DNA from: Thamnaconus septentrionalis
Taxonomy: Eukaryota; Chordata; Actinopteri; Tetraodontiformes; Monacanthidae
Assembly: GCA_009823395.1 (NCBI GenBank)
Contig: CM020508.1
Span: forward strand, 4,420,015 to 4,484,014
Length of the DNA: 64,000 nucleotides
Direction of reading: 5' to 3'
Of the stretch, positions 60,472-64,000 are shown piece after piece (position 1 is the first letter of the stretch; each line of letters starts with the position of its first letter). The notes under the pieces are model-generated. The model was not told where the DNA came from and did no database searches. It saw only the letters and a list, made by a program, of their open reading frames with translations. Made by a program: the position numbers and the translations under genes.

Positions 60472-60586
60472 CTTGAGGGCTGTCGGTGCTGCTGCCTGTG
60501 GTGTCGCCGCTCTGATAAAAATCCCCTGCAGGAGAGCCGAGCTGTGCTGCACTGCTGCCCCGCCAGGTACGAGCAGCATTTATAGA
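60472..60586 (-). promoter_or_regulatory. palld: Candidate internal TATA promoter and non-coding first exon of short palld
   Basis: On the - strand CTATAAATGC (60585-60576) is a canonical TATA box. A start about 30 bp downstream (near 60550) would give an exon of roughly 80 nt ending CCCTCAAG|GTAAAA, with the donor at 60471-60466. There is no ATG between the expected start and this donor, nor in the 5' part of exon 55087-54874, so the first ATG of the spliced RNA is the GCCGCCATGC start of the short isoform. A (GA)n tract on the - strand (60623-60659) lies about 40 bp upstream of the TATA box. Mammalian palladin uses an internal promoter for its 90-kDa form; that this is its fish counterpart is inference. 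Confidence 0.6.
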
Positions 60587-60614
60587 GCAGCGAGCGGCCA
60601 GACAGTGACGGACG

Positions 60615-60622
<8 letters not shown>

Positions 60623-60659
<37 letters not shown>
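60623..60659 (+). repeat. CT microsatellite upstream of the palld TATA box
   Basis: A CT run of about 37 bp, read as GA on the palld strand. GA/CT tracts near promoters can bind GAGA-type factors and form non-B DNA. Here the position (about 40-75 bp upstream of the TATA) is suggestive only. Confidence 0.9.
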
Positions 60660-60662
<3 letters not shown>

Positions 60663-62174
60663 ACTCACTCACTCCTTCCCTCCCTCTCTCCCTCTCTCCG
60701 TCTGCGTGAGTCAGTCTGTCTCAGAGCTCCTCCCTCTCACTCAAAAGCTCCTCAGACTGGATGGACCCTTTCACAGTAAAAGCTCCGCTAGACGGAAACC
60801 AGACTAACAAATAAACAACAATTGTGCGTCACGCCACAGTGTGTAACAGACCTGCTGCGCCAGCTTGTCAGCGTCATGTTTTCTTTTCTTTTCTCTTCCC
60901 TCCTGCGTGTGTAGATTGAGTTTGAATGTCATGCAGTGTACCAGACCATTGTTATTTGGTTTAGCATTTATCAATGTTTTCGATTTGTTTTTTTTAAGGC
61001 TTACCTTTCAGTATTTTCTCACATAGAATCTCACAAAGGCTGTAGGTTAAAGATAACGTAGAAAGGTGAAGGTTAAAGGTCAAATCCTGCAAAAGGCTTC
61101 CCCTCAATAAGTTAATTGCTGCTTTTAAAGAGGCAATTCGCGATACGCCTTCAGCGCTGAATGCCGTTGTTTTCCGGCTCGCTGTGCGTCCTCAGCTCCG
61201 AGTAGACAAGGACCGAACGAACATTCTGGGCTTGTCACTGTTCTTCAGTCAAGACTGATTAGAAGTGAGAGGAGGCTCAGTGTTGGGATTTGCTGTGTTG
61301 TTTTGTTCCCCTTTAAATTAAACTCGGATACTGTTTTAGCACATAAAGCTTCTGGTGGCGTCAGGAGGCGTCAGTTTGGCCATGGCATTCTACTCACTGT
61401 CTTTTGTCATTTTGACAACGTCAACTCTGTCATTGCCGTTTGTGTCATTGCAGAAATGTGCTTTCTTTAAGCTGCAGAGTTGGATAAGTTTGCTGCTTAT
61501 AAACATCCTGGGCAGGTTTAGAGTTACAGTGATAGGTGATAGGGACGTATGCAGATAAAAGAAATGATGCTTGTTGGACCAACAGGTCCATTACACCCTT
61601 TCACACGATATTGTGTGGGATGATTAATGCCGATGCTAGTGACAGCAACAGTGTATCGGTTTCTCTTCATCTTTTCGCTTCTTTATCACCAGACTTTAGA
61701 TTGTTTTCCTAAAGTCCTGAAAGGACGTGAAGACAACAGAGTATTACTGACTTGACAAATTACTCACTTGAACACTTCTCACAGTTTCAGGTGACGCAGA
61801 ATAAGCGCAGTCTTGAAATAAAATCTGCTCTCGGTACAGAGTCAATCTAAGTACGAGTCAAATGTGTAACAAAATAGTTTTATATGGAATCTTTTGAGTG
61901 ATGGAGGCCGTCGCTGCGTTGCTCAGTGCTGCTGTCCGCCCACGCAGATCTGCTTTCCTTCACTGAAACTTAGTGTTCTTTTTTCCCCGCAAGATAAATA
62001 ATTGTTCTCGTTTTTGTGAGATGATTTTGTCCTTTCTTTCTTTTTCTTCTATTTTTATGTGTAATGCCTCTATTTTTAGAGGCGCTGTGCGTTTTCCTGG
62101 CAGCTGATGACTCACACGAACTTGTTGTGATGGAATGGAAGAGTCGGGAGTCCAGGGGCCGCAGCTCTGTGTAG

Positions 62175-62227
<53 letters not shown>

Positions 62228-62472
62228 CTGGGGGGAAAGTTCATACGGCCACTGAGAGCGGAGGGTTTTCCTGCCTTGCTGATGTGCGAGTCAGCGAGGT
62301 GAGTCGCCGACACTCGCAGGCGAGTCACAGTGTGAGTGTGTGTATACATCGACACACACACACACACACTCATTAGAATGTACAAGACAAGTGGGATATG
62401 AGTGTGTTGCTTTGTGTTTGAGATAAACAACACACAGATGGATTCAGCATCAAACTCGTTGACTTCAAATGC

Positions 62473-62522
<50 letters not shown>

Positions 62523-63780
62523 ATGCGTGTGTCTCATGCGTGCAGCATCTTTCACCTTCTTTAACCCTCTTTTTGTAGCCTCCCACCAGAAAACGATGCA
62601 GAGGTTTTTTAGCTTCCTGCTAAAACTGATGCTTTGTTGGACCTCTTGCATGTGCAAGTTTCAGTGGAAAACAGAAAAGCCTCAGCCAACGCCTGGGACC
62701 TGTATCAGTGAGGTAGCCCCTTGTGACATCACAAAGGGCCAATGTCCAGAACTGGACTTTTCAATGCACTGCCTCTGAAATGTGGGGGTTCATTGACGGG
62801 AAAGAGGCCATTGATATTATTGATACACAAATAGCCACTGACCCGGGCGCCGCATCAGTTCCCTTTGTGACATCACAAAAGGCTGATTTCCACAACAGCG
62901 TGCCTCAGGTGGAAGAAGCAGCGGAGTCCAAAGCTGACTTTCTTTCATCTCTGCTGAGGCAGATTGCTGATGACACAACGTGGGACCTCGGAGCGTCTCC
63001 AGCATTCCGGGAGGTTCTTCCTCTTCTTCTGCTTCTCCCGGGAAACTCGTCCTGCTCCCGCTGAGCCGATCACAGCGGCTTGTTACTTTCCATGCTGTCA
63101 ACTCGCAGTCACACACGCCCCTGCGGTGCCTCGCTCCTCTGCTCGCCCCTCTTTCTACTCCGGCCCGGCCGCCAGTCTGTGTTGTGAAGGTCAGCTCCCA
63201 CAACTCACTTCCATATTTGGGAAGCTTCTCCGTTCCATGCAGGTCATTCCAGACCCGTCCGTCCAATCAGACGGTCCGTCTCTCCGGCGTCCCGGCCAAT
63301 CCTGAGTCTCCCATGTCCTTTTAAGGACTGCCCCTCTCCGGCTCTGATGTGAAATTATCTGCTTCTCCTGCACTCTGGTGTCTGCGCTGACTTCATTTTT
63401 GACTCTTTATTTCCCCCCCTCTTCTCTCCCTCCTTCCTCCTCTCTGCTTGCACAAGACTCTTTGTCTGGCAGGCGACTCGCTTTCTCTTTCTGCCTGTTC
63501 TTCAATGAACTAAAACATTCATAAAAGAGCAGAACAAGCAAACACGTCCTGACATTTCATTTGCACCCGATGCTCAGCGTTATAAACTAACAAGCAGCTG
63601 AAACTCCTCAGCGTGCGGCCTGCAGGAGTTTCAAAGCGTCTCCAACCACAAGCGACGCCTCGGCGAGAAGAGCGGCCGTTAATACTTCATTAGAGAGTTC
63701 ACGGCTCCTGCGCCCAGTAAACACAACACGCCACACTGAGAGGGGAAGCTGTGAGTCACGGGACAAAGCCAGGCAGCCGT
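60660..63780. other. palld upstream region or intron, no exon recognised
   Basis: I find no palladin Ig1/Ig2 exon or other gene here. It holds TG runs at 62176-62222 and 62474-62521, a short CA run at 62353-62369, and two copies or halves of the TGTGATGTCACA dispersed repeat (62600-62740 and around 62860-62885). Confidence 0.55.
62600..62740 (-). repeat. TGTGATGTCACA dispersed repeat, - orientation
   Basis: Contains TTTTTTAGCTTCCTGCTAAA, GTTGGACCTCTTGCATGTGC and CCCTTGTGACATCACAAAGG in the - orientation order. A second palindrome, CCTTTGTGACATCACAAAAGG, follows at about 62862-62882, then CTGATTTCC, suggesting an adjacent partial copy. Confidence 0.68.
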
Positions 63781-63785
63781 GGCGC

Positions 63786-64000
63786 TCAGCTCAGCTCAGT
63801 TCACTTCAGCTCAGTTCAGCCCAGTTCAGCTCAGCCCACTTCAGTTCAGCTCAGCTCAGTCCAGTTCAGCTCAGCTCAGCTCAGTTAAGCTCAGTTCAGC
63901 CCAGTTCAGCTCAGCCCACTTCAGTTCAGCTCAGCTCAGCTCAGTTCAGTTCAGCTCAGCTCAGCTCAGCTCAGCTCAGCCCAGTTCAGCTCAGCCCAGT
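63786..64000 (+). repeat. AGCTCAGTTC satellite running off the window
   Basis: Tandem 5-bp words CAGCT, CAGTT, CAGCC and CACTT (10-bp consensus TTCAGCTCAG) fill the last 215 bp and continue beyond 64000. Dense AGCT tetramers give it a composition like immunoglobulin switch repeats, but there is no other sign of an Ig locus, so this is a simple satellite. Confidence 0.93.

Noticed and set aside
60316..60579. Protein starting at the ATG inside CTATAAATGC
   Set aside because: This ATG is part of the TATA box and would lie upstream of the transcription start; the frame shows no known motif.
62964..63324. Possible genes at 62.9-63.3 kb on either strand
   Set aside because: Only short frames without splice-consistent conserved motifs; part overlaps a dispersed repeat.
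63786..64000. Immunoglobulin switch region
   Set aside because: Only the AGCT-rich composition fits; no constant-region or J segments are present and the neighbourhood is palld.

Overview
This is vertebrate nuclear DNA, almost certainly from a teleost fish. Genes are split by GT-AG introns, protein motifs match vertebrate families closely, and the non-coding DNA is crowded with CA/TG, CT and GACA microsatellites, MITE-like DNA transposons and L2-type retroposon tails typical of fish. There are no prokaryotic genes, CRISPR arrays or viral genes that I can support.

Three genes are present. (1) sh3rf1 (POSH) on the + strand: a CpG-rich promoter and non-coding first exon near 2.2-2.45 kb, a RING exon at 3.55-4.06 kb, and ten further coding exons between 19.86 and 31.31 kb carrying four SH3 domains. 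(2) cbr4 (carbonyl reductase 4) on the + strand: an ATGGCGGC-type promoter at about 37.7 kb, five coding exons from 38.38 to 39.93 kb, and a poly(A) signal at 41.09 kb. (3) palld (palladin) on the - strand: eleven exons from the stop at 43.40 kb up to 55.09 kb, and a candidate TATA promoter with a non-coding first exon at about 60.5 kb that would give a short, 90-kDa-like isoform complete inside the window. The order and orientation sh3rf1 > cbr4 > < palld is the same block as human 4q32 (SH3RF1-CBR4-PALLD), read from the other side.

The genes belong to different processes. Sh3rf1 is a RING/SH3 scaffold of JNK signalling and a ubiquitin ligase, Cbr4 is a short-chain dehydrogenase of mitochondrial fatty acid synthesis, and palladin is an Ig-domain actin cross-linker. 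They share a neighbourhood, not a pathway.

The accessory content is mostly repeats: a hAT-like element with a retroposon tail nested inside it (6.58-7.32 kb); a pair of related elements at 13.2 and 15.4 kb; a MITE with possible TA target sites at 23.5 kb; a TTAA-flanked MITE inside a 22-bp minisatellite at 28.3-28.9 kb; two hAT-like elements of one family in opposite orientation on either side of cbr4 (34.69 and 41.21 kb); an 18-bp GC-box minisatellite at 53.64-54.39 kb ending against a palld exon; a multi-copy dispersed repeat with a TGTGATGTCACA core; and an AGCTC satellite running off the right end. Three conserved coding exons (two in sh3rf1, one in palld) each carry one apparent single-base indel in GC-rich low-complexity sequence, most simply explained as assembly error. 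I found no convincing new multi-gene system. The most interesting items are the palld internal promoter and the repeat structures around cbr4 and palld.
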